Shown here: positions 1 through 6,284 of the stretch, piece by piece
How the letters are laid out: each line of letters opens with the position of its first letter
Numbering within the stretch: the first letter of the stretch is position 1
From: Geodermatophilaceae bacterium
GTDB taxonomy: Bacteria; Actinomycetota; Actinomycetes; Mycobacteriales; Geodermatophilaceae
Length of the DNA: 6,284 nt
Direction: 5' to 3'
Assembly (NCBI GenBank): GCA_013812385.1
Contig: JACCTM010000383.1
Coordinates: 1-6,284, forward strand
Notes under the pieces: generated by a model
Told to the model about the DNA's origin: nothing
The model's input: only the letters and a program-made list of their open reading frames with translations
The model's database searches: none
Made by a program: the position numbers and the translations under genes

Positions 1-2
1 GC

Positions 3-1662
<1,660 letters not shown>

Positions 1663-1667
<5 letters not shown>

Positions 1668-1688
1668 GCATCGGGTCGGGGGCTCAGC
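1663..1688. terminator. Bidirectional terminator-like hairpin containing both convergent stop codons
   Basis: GCTGAGC (1663-1669) and GCTCAGC (1682-1688) form a perfect 7-bp stem with a 12-base loop. The stop of pepN (TGA, 1665-1667) lies in one arm and the stop of the DUF5130 gene (TGA on the minus strand, 1686-1684) in the other. ACGGCT (1660-1665) can instead pair with AGCCGT (1691-1696). No T-run follows on either strand, so this is not a classical intrinsic terminator; many high-GC actinobacterial terminators lack one. The position between convergent genes suggests it ends or protects both transcripts, which is inference. Confidence 0.45.
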
Positions 1689-2148
1689 GAAGCCGTGGGG
1701 GGTGTCCTGCTTGATCGGACAGCATCCGGAGTCCGTTCACGATCCCACCGACCAGATCACCTGACCCAAAAGCAGCGGTCATCGACAGCGCCGCCAGCGC
1801 GCAGGATCGGTCCGGCAGCCGCTTGGCCGAAACCTGACCGGTGACGATCTCGAGAACGCGCTGTCCTGGGTCAACGGCCAGCAACACTCCGTTGGCCGCC
1901 TTGGCACCGAGCCGCGGGAACAGCGCCTCCGCCGTGACTCGCGTATCACCGGCCAGCGCCCCGACATAAACGGTGAAGCTGATCCCGGTCTCCCGGCTGG
2001 CCATCGTCAACGCCTCGTCGAGGCGCTCGAGCTGTTTCATGCTGAACGGACCGGGGTCGTGCGCTCGGTCGGCGCCGGTCGTGGTGGCGGCAGCGTGCGG
2101 CGACATCGCCTCCGGACCCTCTGATGTCACAGTGCCGTGAGTGCTCAT
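1684..2148 (-). CDS. DUF5130 family protein, TPM-domain-like
   Basis: A 154-residue protein of unknown biochemical role, the type found beside pepN in mycobacteria (Rv2468c from memory). A variable polar N-terminus (residues 1-35) precedes a compact domain: FTVYVGAL, then an NGVLLAVDPGQRVLEIVTG block, then SCALAALSMTAAFGSGDLVGGIVNGLRML. These blocks recall actinobacterial DUF5130 proteins and also the order of blocks in TPM domains (a LLLV core strand followed by a strand with a G and a helix near a GD-containing loop). No signal peptide or membrane segment is evident, so it is probably cytoplasmic. I chose the ATG at 2148: the GGTGA of a Shine-Dalgarno-like site lies just upstream and overlaps the stop of the CtaJ-like gene seven bases away, which implies translational coupling. 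The frame stays open to an ATG at 2283, but that extension lies wholly within the upstream gene and is Arg/Pro-rich. Confidence 0.85.
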   Translation of the reverse strand: MSTHGTVTSEGPEAMSPHAAATTTGADRAHDPGPFSMKQLERLDEALTMASRETGISFTVYVGALAGDTRVTAEALFPRLGAKAANGVLLAVDPGQRVLEIVTGQVSAKRLPDRSCALAALSMTAAFGSGDLVGGIVNGLRMLSDQAGHPPRLR

Positions 2149-2158
2149 GCGCGGCTCA
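2146..2158 (-). promoter_or_regulatory. Translational-coupling junction, CtaJ-like stop to DUF5130 start
   Basis: On the minus strand the sequence runs TGGTGA-GCCGCGC-ATG. The TGA stop of the CtaJ-like gene is part of GGTGA, the only Shine-Dalgarno-like match at suitable spacing before the DUF5130 ATG. A second purine run, AGAGGAA, lies further upstream inside the CtaJ-like coding sequence. Ribosomes finishing the first gene would be placed directly at the second start. Confidence 0.6.
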
Positions 2159-2443
2159 CCAGGTTCCTCTCGCGCCGCCGGCGGCCGTGGGCGCCGGCGG
2201 CGCTGACGTGACCGTCCGAGCCGATACTGCGGCCGGGAGTTGCGGGCGAGCGGGCCCGCGTTGCGACAGGTCCTGCACGGCAAGCGGATGCGGTGCGTAC
2301 CAGACGGGCTCGTACGGCCATTCCCGCCCCGGACGATAGCGCGGACCGCGGGTATCCCCCCGACCCCAGATCAGGAGTGCCATGACGCCGACCGCTGCCG
2401 CCGGAGCCACCACGAACACGAGGATCGTTTCCACCACGCTCAC
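2156..2443 (-). CDS. ctaJ: aa3-type cytochrome oxidase small subunit, CtaJ-like
   Basis: A 95-residue single-pass membrane protein. Residues 5-26 are a hydrophobic helix (ILVFVVAPAAAVGVMALLIW). A conserved-looking patch follows, RGPRYRPGREWPYEPVWYAPHP (residues 32-53), then a variable Ala/Pro-rich stretch, and the protein ends in GGARGTW. Helix, PRYRPG..W...PVW patch and a C-terminal GGA.G.W are what I recall of actinobacterial CtaJ, an accessory subunit of cytochrome c oxidase within the III-IV supercomplex; its gene lies in this same pepN-HNH neighbourhood in mycobacteria. The start is the GTG at 2443: an in-frame TAG at 2455-2453 blocks any earlier start, and a TANNNT hexamer six bases away suggests a leaderless mRNA. 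The stop overlaps the ribosome site of the DUF5130 gene. The assignment is from motif memory without a database search. Confidence 0.8.
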   Translation of the reverse strand: MSVVETILVFVVAPAAAVGVMALLIWGRGDTRGPRYRPGREWPYEPVWYAPHPLAVQDLSQRGPARPQLPAAVSARTVTSAPPAPTAAGGARGTW

Positions 2444-2449
2444 GCCGAC

Positions 2450-2477
2450 AACCTAGCGAATCCCGGTCCTGCGTCCA
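2450..2477 (-). promoter_or_regulatory. Probable leaderless promoter of the CtaJ-like gene
   Basis: On the minus strand TAGGTT (2455-2450) fits the actinobacterial -10 pattern TANNNT and ends six bases before the GTG at 2443, so transcription would start at the first base of the start codon. TGGACG (2477-2472), 16 bases further upstream, matches four of six -35 bases (TTGACA). It lies in the 46-base gap after the amidase stop, and there is no good Shine-Dalgarno sequence before the GTG. Predicted from sequence only. Confidence 0.5.
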
Positions 2478-2489
2478 GACTCAGCACGA

Positions 2490-3929
2490 TCACCAGACCG
2501 GTGGCCGTCGATGAGCCCACGGCTGTACCTCCTCCAACTGCGCGGACAGCGCGATGAGGGTGGCCTCGTCCGCCGGCCGGCCGACCAGCATCGACCCGAC
2601 GGGCAACCCGCCCTCGGTCCAGTACAGCGGCACGCTGACCGCCGGTTGACCCGTCAGGTTGTAGACCGCCGTGTAGGAGGCGTAGCGCTTCTGCCTTTCG
2701 AAGTCCGGTCCACCCGGCCCGTCCTGCACGAACCAGCCGATCGGCCGCGGGGGCATGGAACAGACCGGGGCCAGGACGACGTCGTAGGCGGCAGTCTGTT
2801 CGACCCAGTGCCGGGCGAACAACCGAAGGGCATAGAGGGAGTCCATCGCCTGCTTCGCGCTCAGTGCCATGCCACGATCTCGCAGGTAGGCGGTCAGGGG
2901 CTGGAGATCACGTACCTGGCTGTCGGTGATCGGGAGGGACGTTCCGGACAGGGACCATACGATCTCGAAGTCGTCGACCACCTTGCCGGTCAGCGGCGGC
3001 GTGGGCAGGTCCTCGACGTCATGACCCAGCTGCTCGAGCAACACCGAGGTTGCCGACCATGCCCTTTCAACCTCTGAGTCGACCTCCGCGCCCGGCATCC
3101 CGGATTCCAGATAACGGCCGATGCGGAGTCGCCCGAGGTCCCGGTCGGCGTAGGACAGAAACGTCTCGCCGTTCCCGAGTGGCGGGGCCCAGTGCGGGTC
3201 ACCCGGCGCCATGCCGGCCATCGCGTCCAACATCGCGGCTGCATCCCGGACCGTACGGGCCAGGGGTCCTTGCACCGACAGACCCGTGGTATCCCCGCCG
3301 AGGGGTCCGCTGCTGATCCTGCCCCGGCTGGTCTTGATGCCGAAGATCCCGCAACAGTTGGCCGGGATGCGGATCGAGCCCCCGCCGTCCGAGCCCAGGG
3401 CGATCGGCACAAGACCGGCCGCGACAGCCGTCGCCGACCCGCCGCTGGATCCCCCGGACAGCCGGTCGGTGTTCCACGGGTTGCGCGCCGGCCCGGCGAA
3501 CGCGGGCTCGGTGTAACAGGGGAAGCCGAACTCCGGCGTAGCGGTCTTACCCAGACTGATTGTCCCGGCCGCGCGCAGTCGCTGCACCGACACGTCGCTG
3601 ACGTCGGGAACGAACTCGCGCATCGTGACCGAGCCGAACGACGTCCGTACCCCAGCTGTCAGGTTGAGGTCCTTGAGCGCCGTGGGTACGCCGTGCAGCG
3701 GCCCGAGATCCTCCTCGGCGAGGACGGCACGCTCCGCGTCAATGGCCTGCTCGCGCGCCTGATCCGTCGTGACAGTGAAGAACGCGCCGAGGCCGGCGTA
3801 CGGATCATCCGGGCGGTCGAGAGTCGAAATCCGGTCGAGGTAGTGCTCGACCAACTCGACCGGGCTCAGAGCACGTTCACGGATGGCCGCGGCTTGGTCC
3901 AGCGCGGTGAGTTCGTGGGGTTGGGTCAC
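2490..3929 (-). CDS. Amidase signature family hydrolase
   Basis: A 479-residue amidase-signature enzyme, expected to hydrolyse a carboxamide to acid plus ammonia or amine in the cytoplasm. The Ser-cisSer-Lys triad is complete: Lys86 in TALKDLN, Ser161 in SGGSSGGSA and nucleophile Ser185 in DGGGSIRIPANCCG. The spacings of 75 and 24 residues equal those of FAAH (142-217-241). The C-terminal YNLTGQPAVSVP and GLPVGSMLVGR blocks are also typical, and the length is normal. The overall look is closer to free-standing AmiC / 6-aminohexanoate-cyclic-dimer-hydrolase-like amidases than to GatA, and no gatB or gatC is nearby. The GTG at 3929 is the start: an in-frame TAG lies at 3941-3939, and the N-terminus (LDQAAAIRERALSPVELVEHYL) begins as in relatives. 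The 63-base gap after the HNH gene holds a possible promoter. The natural substrate cannot be read from the sequence. Confidence 0.93.
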   Translation of the reverse strand: MTQPHELTALDQAAAIRERALSPVELVEHYLDRISTLDRPDDPYAGLGAFFTVTTDQAREQAIDAERAVLAEEDLGPLHGVPTALKDLNLTAGVRTSFGSVTMREFVPDVSDVSVQRLRAAGTISLGKTATPEFGFPCYTEPAFAGPARNPWNTDRLSGGSSGGSATAVAAGLVPIALGSDGGGSIRIPANCCGIFGIKTSRGRISSGPLGGDTTGLSVQGPLARTVRDAAAMLDAMAGMAPGDPHWAPPLGNGETFLSYADRDLGRLRIGRYLESGMPGAEVDSEVERAWSATSVLLEQLGHDVEDLPTPPLTGKVVDDFEIVWSLSGTSLPITDSQVRDLQPLTAYLRDRGMALSAKQAMDSLYALRLFARHWVEQTAAYDVVLAPVCSMPPRPIGWFVQDGPGGPDFERQKRYASYTAVYNLTGQPAVSVPLYWTEGGLPVGSMLVGRPADEATLIALSAQLEEVQPWAHRRPPVW

Positions 3930-3935
3930 GGCCGC

Positions 3936-3941
3936 ACGCTA
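3936..3941 (-). promoter_or_regulatory. Possible -10 element of a leaderless amidase transcript
   Basis: TAGCGT (3941-3936 on the minus strand) matches TANNNT and ends exactly six bases (GCGGCC) before the GTG start at 3929. No Shine-Dalgarno sequence precedes the GTG. I see no convincing -35 match 16-18 bases upstream. The same geometry recurs at the CtaJ-like gene. Confidence 0.42.
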
Positions 3942-3980
3942 CGACGATTCGCTGCCAGCATTTGGAGGGGGTGGCTGGGC

Positions 3981-4001
3981 GCGCCTGCGCCGCTCAGGCG
4001 C
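3981..4001 (-). terminator. GC hairpin over the HNH stop codon
   Basis: On the minus strand GCGCCTG-AGCGGCG-CAGGCGC forms a perfect 7-bp GC-rich stem with a 7-base loop. The TGA stop of the HNH gene (3996-3994) spans the top of the first arm and the loop. A competing hairpin GGCGC-AGGC-GCGCC overlaps it (3991-3978). No T-run follows. It may end or attenuate HNH transcription ahead of the separate amidase promoter. Confidence 0.4.
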
Positions 4002-4512
4002 TGACCGGCTCAGCCGGATCGAGCCATTCCTGCCAGGTCACGTCGGTGATCCCTTGGCTGTGCAGGTGCCATGAGGCCCCGCGCGGTGCCTGAGGGGCGG
4101 TCCGCAGCCGCCAGCCCATCTCGGCCAAAGTTCGGTCTGCCTTGGCGTGGTTGCAACGCCGGCAGGCGGCAACGACGTTGTCCCAGCTGTGCGTTCCGCC
4201 CCTACTACGCGGGACGACGTGATCGATGCTGGTTGCCGTGATTCCACAGTAGACACACTTGCCGGAGTCGCGGGCGAACACCGCGCGTCGGGACAAGGGC
4301 GTCCGCCCGAGGTAGGGAACCCGGATGTAGCGCGTCAACCGGATCACCGCCGGCACCGCAACCGACAGAGTGGCACTGTGCATGGCCTCGCCGCTGTCCC
4401 GGACGGATTCTGCCTTCGCGGACAGGACCAGCACGACCGCCCGACGTGCGGACACGACGCACAGCGGTTCATACGTCGCATTGAGAAGCAAGGTCACCGA
4501 ACCCCGAGCCAT
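3994..4512 (-). CDS. HNH endonuclease family protein (Rv2469c-like)
   Basis: A 172-residue protein with an N-terminal domain starting VTLLLNATYEPLCVVSARRAVVLVLSAKAE, a signature I associate with a widespread actinobacterial chromosomal HNH family, and a C-terminal HNH nuclease core. The core has zinc-knuckle cysteines Cys86 and Cys89 (CVYC) and Cys117 and Cys120 (CRRC). Between them lies IDHVVPRSRGG with the presumed catalytic His98 preceded by Asp97, then Asn112 in SWDNVV and His122 after the second knuckle. All key residues are intact, so a metal-dependent nuclease activity on DNA or RNA is plausible, but the cellular target is unknown. The ATG at 4512 has a strong GGAGG six bases upstream. 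The gene is divergent from the MscS gene and first of the minus-strand series. No intron, intein, restriction methylase or phage gene is nearby, so a housekeeping role fits better than a homing or restriction role. Confidence 0.92.
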   Translation of the reverse strand: MARGSVTLLLNATYEPLCVVSARRAVVLVLSAKAESVRDSGEAMHSATLSVAVPAVIRLTRYIRVPYLGRTPLSRRAVFARDSGKCVYCGITATSIDHVVPRSRGGTHSWDNVVAACRRCNHAKADRTLAEMGWRLRTAPQAPRGASWHLHSQGITDVTWQEWLDPAEPVSA

Positions 4513-4515
4513 GCG

Positions 4516-4523
4516 TCACCTCC
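4516..4523 (-). promoter_or_regulatory. Strong ribosome binding site of the HNH gene
   Basis: On the minus strand GGAGGTGA (4523-4516) is followed by the ATG at 4512, with six bases between GGAGG and ATG. It is a near-perfect anti-16S match and fixes the start codon. It is the only classical Shine-Dalgarno site among the gene starts in this window. Confidence 0.85.
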
Positions 4524-4582
4524 GCAGGCGCCCGCTGCGATTCCCGCCGGCTGCGAGCCCGGACCGGGCGACCATGTGGCCA

Positions 4583-4588
4583 TATCAT
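4583..4588 (+). promoter_or_regulatory. Candidate -10 element for the MscS gene
   Basis: TATCAT matches TANNNT and is the best -10 candidate on the plus strand of the divergent spacer. CGGACC at 4560-4565, 17 bases upstream, keeps only the central GAC of a -35 box. Transcription would start near 4595 and give a leader of about 90 bases before the chosen MscS start. It overlaps the ATG at 4587, which argues against that ATG being the start. A 12-base imperfect palindrome, ATGTGGCCATAT (4574-4585), abuts it. I see no equally good promoter for the HNH gene on the minus strand. Confidence 0.4.
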
Positions 4589-4688
4589 GCCCGGCCGATC
4601 CGTGGATTTGCGCACGGGTTTGCGCGTGGCGGTCCAGACAGCACTCCGGCGAGGCGCGTACGAGCCGGCCTGGCACGCTGGTCGGGTG

Positions 4689-5657
4689 ATGAATCGGCTG
4701 GTGACGATGTCCGGTGTCAACGCGCTGCCGGCCTGGCTGGCCGAGCGCGCCGAGGCCATCGGCACCACCTCGGCGAGGATCTTGGTGATCGTCCTGGCCG
4801 CCCTGGTGACCCGCCTGCTGTTGCATAGAGCGATCGGACGGCTGACCGCGCGTACCGCCAGCGGCGACACGCCGGTCATCCTGCGGCCGCTAAGTGCCCG
4901 GGCTCGCAACAGCCTCCGGGATTCGGTCATCCCCAGCGAGCGACGCAGCCAGCGAGCCGCGGCGATCGGCTCGGTACTGCGCAGCTTCACCTCGATCGTG
5001 ATTCTCGCCATCACGGTCGTACTGATCCTCGGTGAACTCGGCATCAATCTGACCCCCATCGTGGCCAGTGCCGGGGTGGTCGGCGTCGCCCTCGGCTTCG
5101 GCGCCCAGAACCTCGTCAAGGACTTCCTGTCCGGTATCGGCCTCATCCTCGAGGACCAGTACGGCGTCGGCGATGTCGTCGACCTCGGCGAGGCGAGCGG
5201 CACGATCGAGGGTGTGGGCCTGCGGACAACCCGGCTGCGGGACAACGCCGGCGTCGTCTGGTACGTCCGCAACGGAGAGATCATCCGGGTCGGTAACAAG
5301 AGTCAGGGCTATGCCCAGGTGGTCATCGACGTTCCGGTGGCGCACGAGACCGATCTCGACCTTGCCCGGCAGGCGATGCAGGAGGTCGGGAACGCACTGG
5401 TGCACGACGAGGACTGGGCGAACAAGGTGCTGGGAGAGGCAGAGTCTCTCGGCGTCGAGCAGATCACGGCCGTCGCGATCATCCTACGTCTGCAGGTGCG
5501 CACGACCACGGCCGATCAATGGCGGGTGGCCCGCGAACTGCGGCTGCGCATCGCGCAGCGATTCAGCGAACTCGACATCGCCAGTCCGACACCGATCATG
5601 GGCATGGGGATGGGCAGCGGCGATCCGGGGCAGGCTGCACCCGGTGACAACCGGTAA
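4689..5657 (+). CDS. MscS family mechanosensitive ion channel
   Basis: A small-conductance mechanosensitive channel subunit in the cytoplasmic membrane, expected to open under membrane tension and release solutes on hypo-osmotic shock. From the ATG at 4689 it has 322 residues. TM1 is about 30-48, TM2 about 98-116 and the pore helix TM3 about 122-154, with Gly/Ala packing (ASAGVVGVALGFGAQNLVKDFLSGIGLILEDQYGVGDVV). The MscS beta domain follows (155-205: VDLGEASGTIEGVGLRTTRLRD, then VRNGEIIRVGNKS), then the alpha/beta cytoplasmic domain to about 300. The tail is Met/Gly-rich (PIMGMGMGSGDPG). E. coli MscS is 286 residues; here a charged linker of about 45 residues lies between TM1 and TM2. Start choice is uncertain: GTG 4686 and ATG 4707 are alternatives and none has a clear Shine-Dalgarno sequence; the open frame reaches back to ATG 4587 but that part overlaps the likely promoter. 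The family is certain. Confidence 0.93.
   Translation: MNRLVTMSGVNALPAWLAERAEAIGTTSARILVIVLAALVTRLLLHRAIGRLTARTASGDTPVILRPLSARARNSLRDSVIPSERRSQRAAAIGSVLRSFTSIVILAITVVLILGELGINLTPIVASAGVVGVALGFGAQNLVKDFLSGIGLILEDQYGVGDVVDLGEASGTIEGVGLRTTRLRDNAGVVWYVRNGEIIRVGNKSQGYAQVVIDVPVAHETDLDLARQAMQEVGNALVHDEDWANKVLGEAESLGVEQITAVAIILRLQVRTTTADQWRVARELRLRIAQRFSELDIASPTPIMGMGMGSGDPGQAAPGDNR
5641..5654 (+). repeat. Small inverted repeat before the MscS stop
   Basis: CCGGT-GACA-ACCGG forms a 5-bp stem with a 4-base loop directly before the TAA at 5655-5657. It lies inside the coding sequence and has no T-run after it, so it is only a weak attenuator or RNA-stability candidate. Confidence 0.25.
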
Positions 5658-5723
5658 CGCTGCGTCCACAGTTCGCGCACGGCGACCGGCGAAGATGCGC
5701 CCGGATGCGGCAGGCTGATCACC

Positions 5724-6284
5724 GTGACCGGGCCGCAAGCGTCACCGGGCGAACGTCCGGCGACCTACCACGAGGTCTTCGGTGTCGGTGAGTTCCGCTA
5801 CCTGTTTGTGGCTCATCTGCTGTCCCTGATCGGTGATGAACTAGCCCGAGTCGCCCTGGCCATCCTGGTCTTCGACTCGACCGATTCGCCGTTCCTGGCT
5901 GCTGCAACCTTCGGGATCAGTTACGCACCATGGATCCTTGGCGGCCCCCTCCTTGCGGCGTTCGCTGACCGCTTCCCCCGGCGCTCCATCTTGGTGCTCA
6001 CCGATGTCGCGCGTGGGCTGGCGGTCGCCTTTCTGGCGATCCCGGGACTACCACTCTGGGTCTTGTTGGCCATGCTTTTCCTGGCCTCGCTTCTGGCGCC
6101 ACCCTTCGAGTCGGCACGCTCAGCCCTGATGCCCGATGTGCTCGAGGGCGATCGGTACGCGGTCGGCACGTCGCTGACCAACATCAGTTCCCAACTCGCG
6201 CAATTGCTTGGTTTCCTCGGCGGTGGCGTCCTGGTGTTGCTCATCTCGGCGCAAGGCGCCTTGCTGGTGAATGCCGTCACGTTC
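5724..6284 (+). CDS. MFS transporter, N-terminal half (3' end outside window)
   Basis: The frame is open from the GTG at 5724 to the last base, giving 187 residues of a protein expected to have about 400. A short polar N-terminus precedes hydrophobic segments at about 26-50, 57-80, 88-107, 111-131, 153-173 and from 174 on, that is TM1-5 and the start of TM6. The TM2-TM3 loop reads GGPLLAAFADRFPRRSIL, close to MFS motif A (G-x-x-x-D-R-x-x-R-R). ARSALMPDVLEGDRYAVGTSLTNISSQLAQLLG resembles the TM4-TM5 region of drug or siderophore exporters of the EntS / MefA type, which is the likeliest class. It starts 66 bases after the MscS stop on the same strand, with no clear promoter between, so it could be co-transcribed. 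Only a weak CAGG precedes the GTG, so the start is provisional. The substrate cannot be inferred. Confidence 0.9.
   Translation, partial: MTGPQASPGERPATYHEVFGVGEFRYLFVAHLLSLIGDELARVALAILVFDSTDSPFLAAATFGISYAPWILGGPLLAAFADRFPRRSILVLTDVARGLAVAFLAIPGLPLWVLLAMLFLASLLAPPFESARSALMPDVLEGDRYAVGTSLTNISSQLAQLLGFLGGGVLVLLISAQGALLVNAVTF

Noticed and set aside
2149..2283. Longer DUF5130 protein starting at ATG 2283
   Set aside because: The extra 45 residues are Arg/Pro-rich, lie wholly inside the CtaJ-like gene in another frame, and look unlike any domain; ATG 2148 has a coupled ribosome site.
2490..3929. Amidase as GatA of the Glu-tRNA(Gln) amidotransferase
   Set aside because: No gatB or gatC adjacent and the C-terminal half looks like free-standing amidases; a profile search would settle it.
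3192..4004. 270-codon open frame on the plus strand, antisense to the amidase
   Set aside because: It mirrors a high-GC3 gene that has a full catalytic triad; its translation is Arg/Gly/Pro-rich with no recognisable domain.
3994..4512. HNH gene as a homing endonuclease, restriction or retroelement component
   Set aside because: No intron or intein boundaries, methylase, reverse transcriptase or terminal repeats nearby; the setting matches the conserved chromosomal HNH gene of actinobacteria.
4469..5299. 276-codon open frame on the minus strand, antisense to mscS
   Set aside because: Low-complexity Arg/Ser/Thr composition, overlaps both the HNH start and the clear MscS gene; a typical shadow frame in GC-rich DNA.
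5658..5723. Terminator or promoter between mscS and the MFS gene
   Set aside because: Only a weak TTCGC/GCGAA pairing (5672-5676 with 5689-5693, 12-base loop) and no TANNNT at leaderless spacing before GTG 5724; not strong enough to annotate.

Overview
This GC-rich window, with its strong preference for G or C at third codon positions, looks like ordinary chromosome from a high-GC actinobacterium. The lineage call rests on three genes. A short single-pass protein ending in GGARGTW looks like CtaJ, an actinobacterial subunit of the aa3 cytochrome oxidase. Next to it is a DUF5130 protein, and nearby an HNH protein of the type that sits beside pepN in mycobacteria. From memory, the block pepN / DUF5130 / HNH corresponds to Rv2467, Rv2468c and Rv2469c of Mycobacterium tuberculosis. 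Nothing indicates a plasmid, phage or transposon.

Layout. (1) Positions 3-1667, plus strand: the last 554 codons of an M1 aminopeptidase N; its N-terminal part lies before the window. (2) Positions 1684-4512: four minus-strand genes, read from high to low coordinates as HNH protein (4512-3994), amidase-signature hydrolase (3929-2490), CtaJ-like oxidase subunit (2443-2156) and DUF5130 protein (2148-1684). The last gene converges on pepN with only 16 bases between the stop codons. (3) A 176-base divergent spacer, 4513-4688. (4) Positions 4689-5657, plus strand: a small MscS-type mechanosensitive channel. (5) Positions 5724-6284, plus strand: the first 187 codons of an MFS transporter that runs off the window.

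How the parts relate. The CtaJ-like and DUF5130 genes are almost certainly expressed together: the CtaJ stop codon is part of the only Shine-Dalgarno-like sequence before the DUF5130 start, and seven bases separate the two. This makes the DUF5130 protein, which resembles a TPM domain, a candidate helper of the respiratory chain. Both the amidase and the CtaJ-like gene begin with GTG exactly six bases after a TANNNT hexamer, the arrangement expected for leaderless actinobacterial mRNAs, while the HNH gene has a classical GGAGG site. Compact GC-rich hairpins contain the stop codons of pepN, DUF5130 and HNH. The amidase has no evident functional link to its neighbours.

I did not find a clear new multi-gene system such as a defence island, CRISPR array or biosynthetic cluster. 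The most interesting signals are the oxidase-subunit/DUF5130 pair and the repeated leaderless-start geometry. No gene-free stretch exceeds 300 bases.
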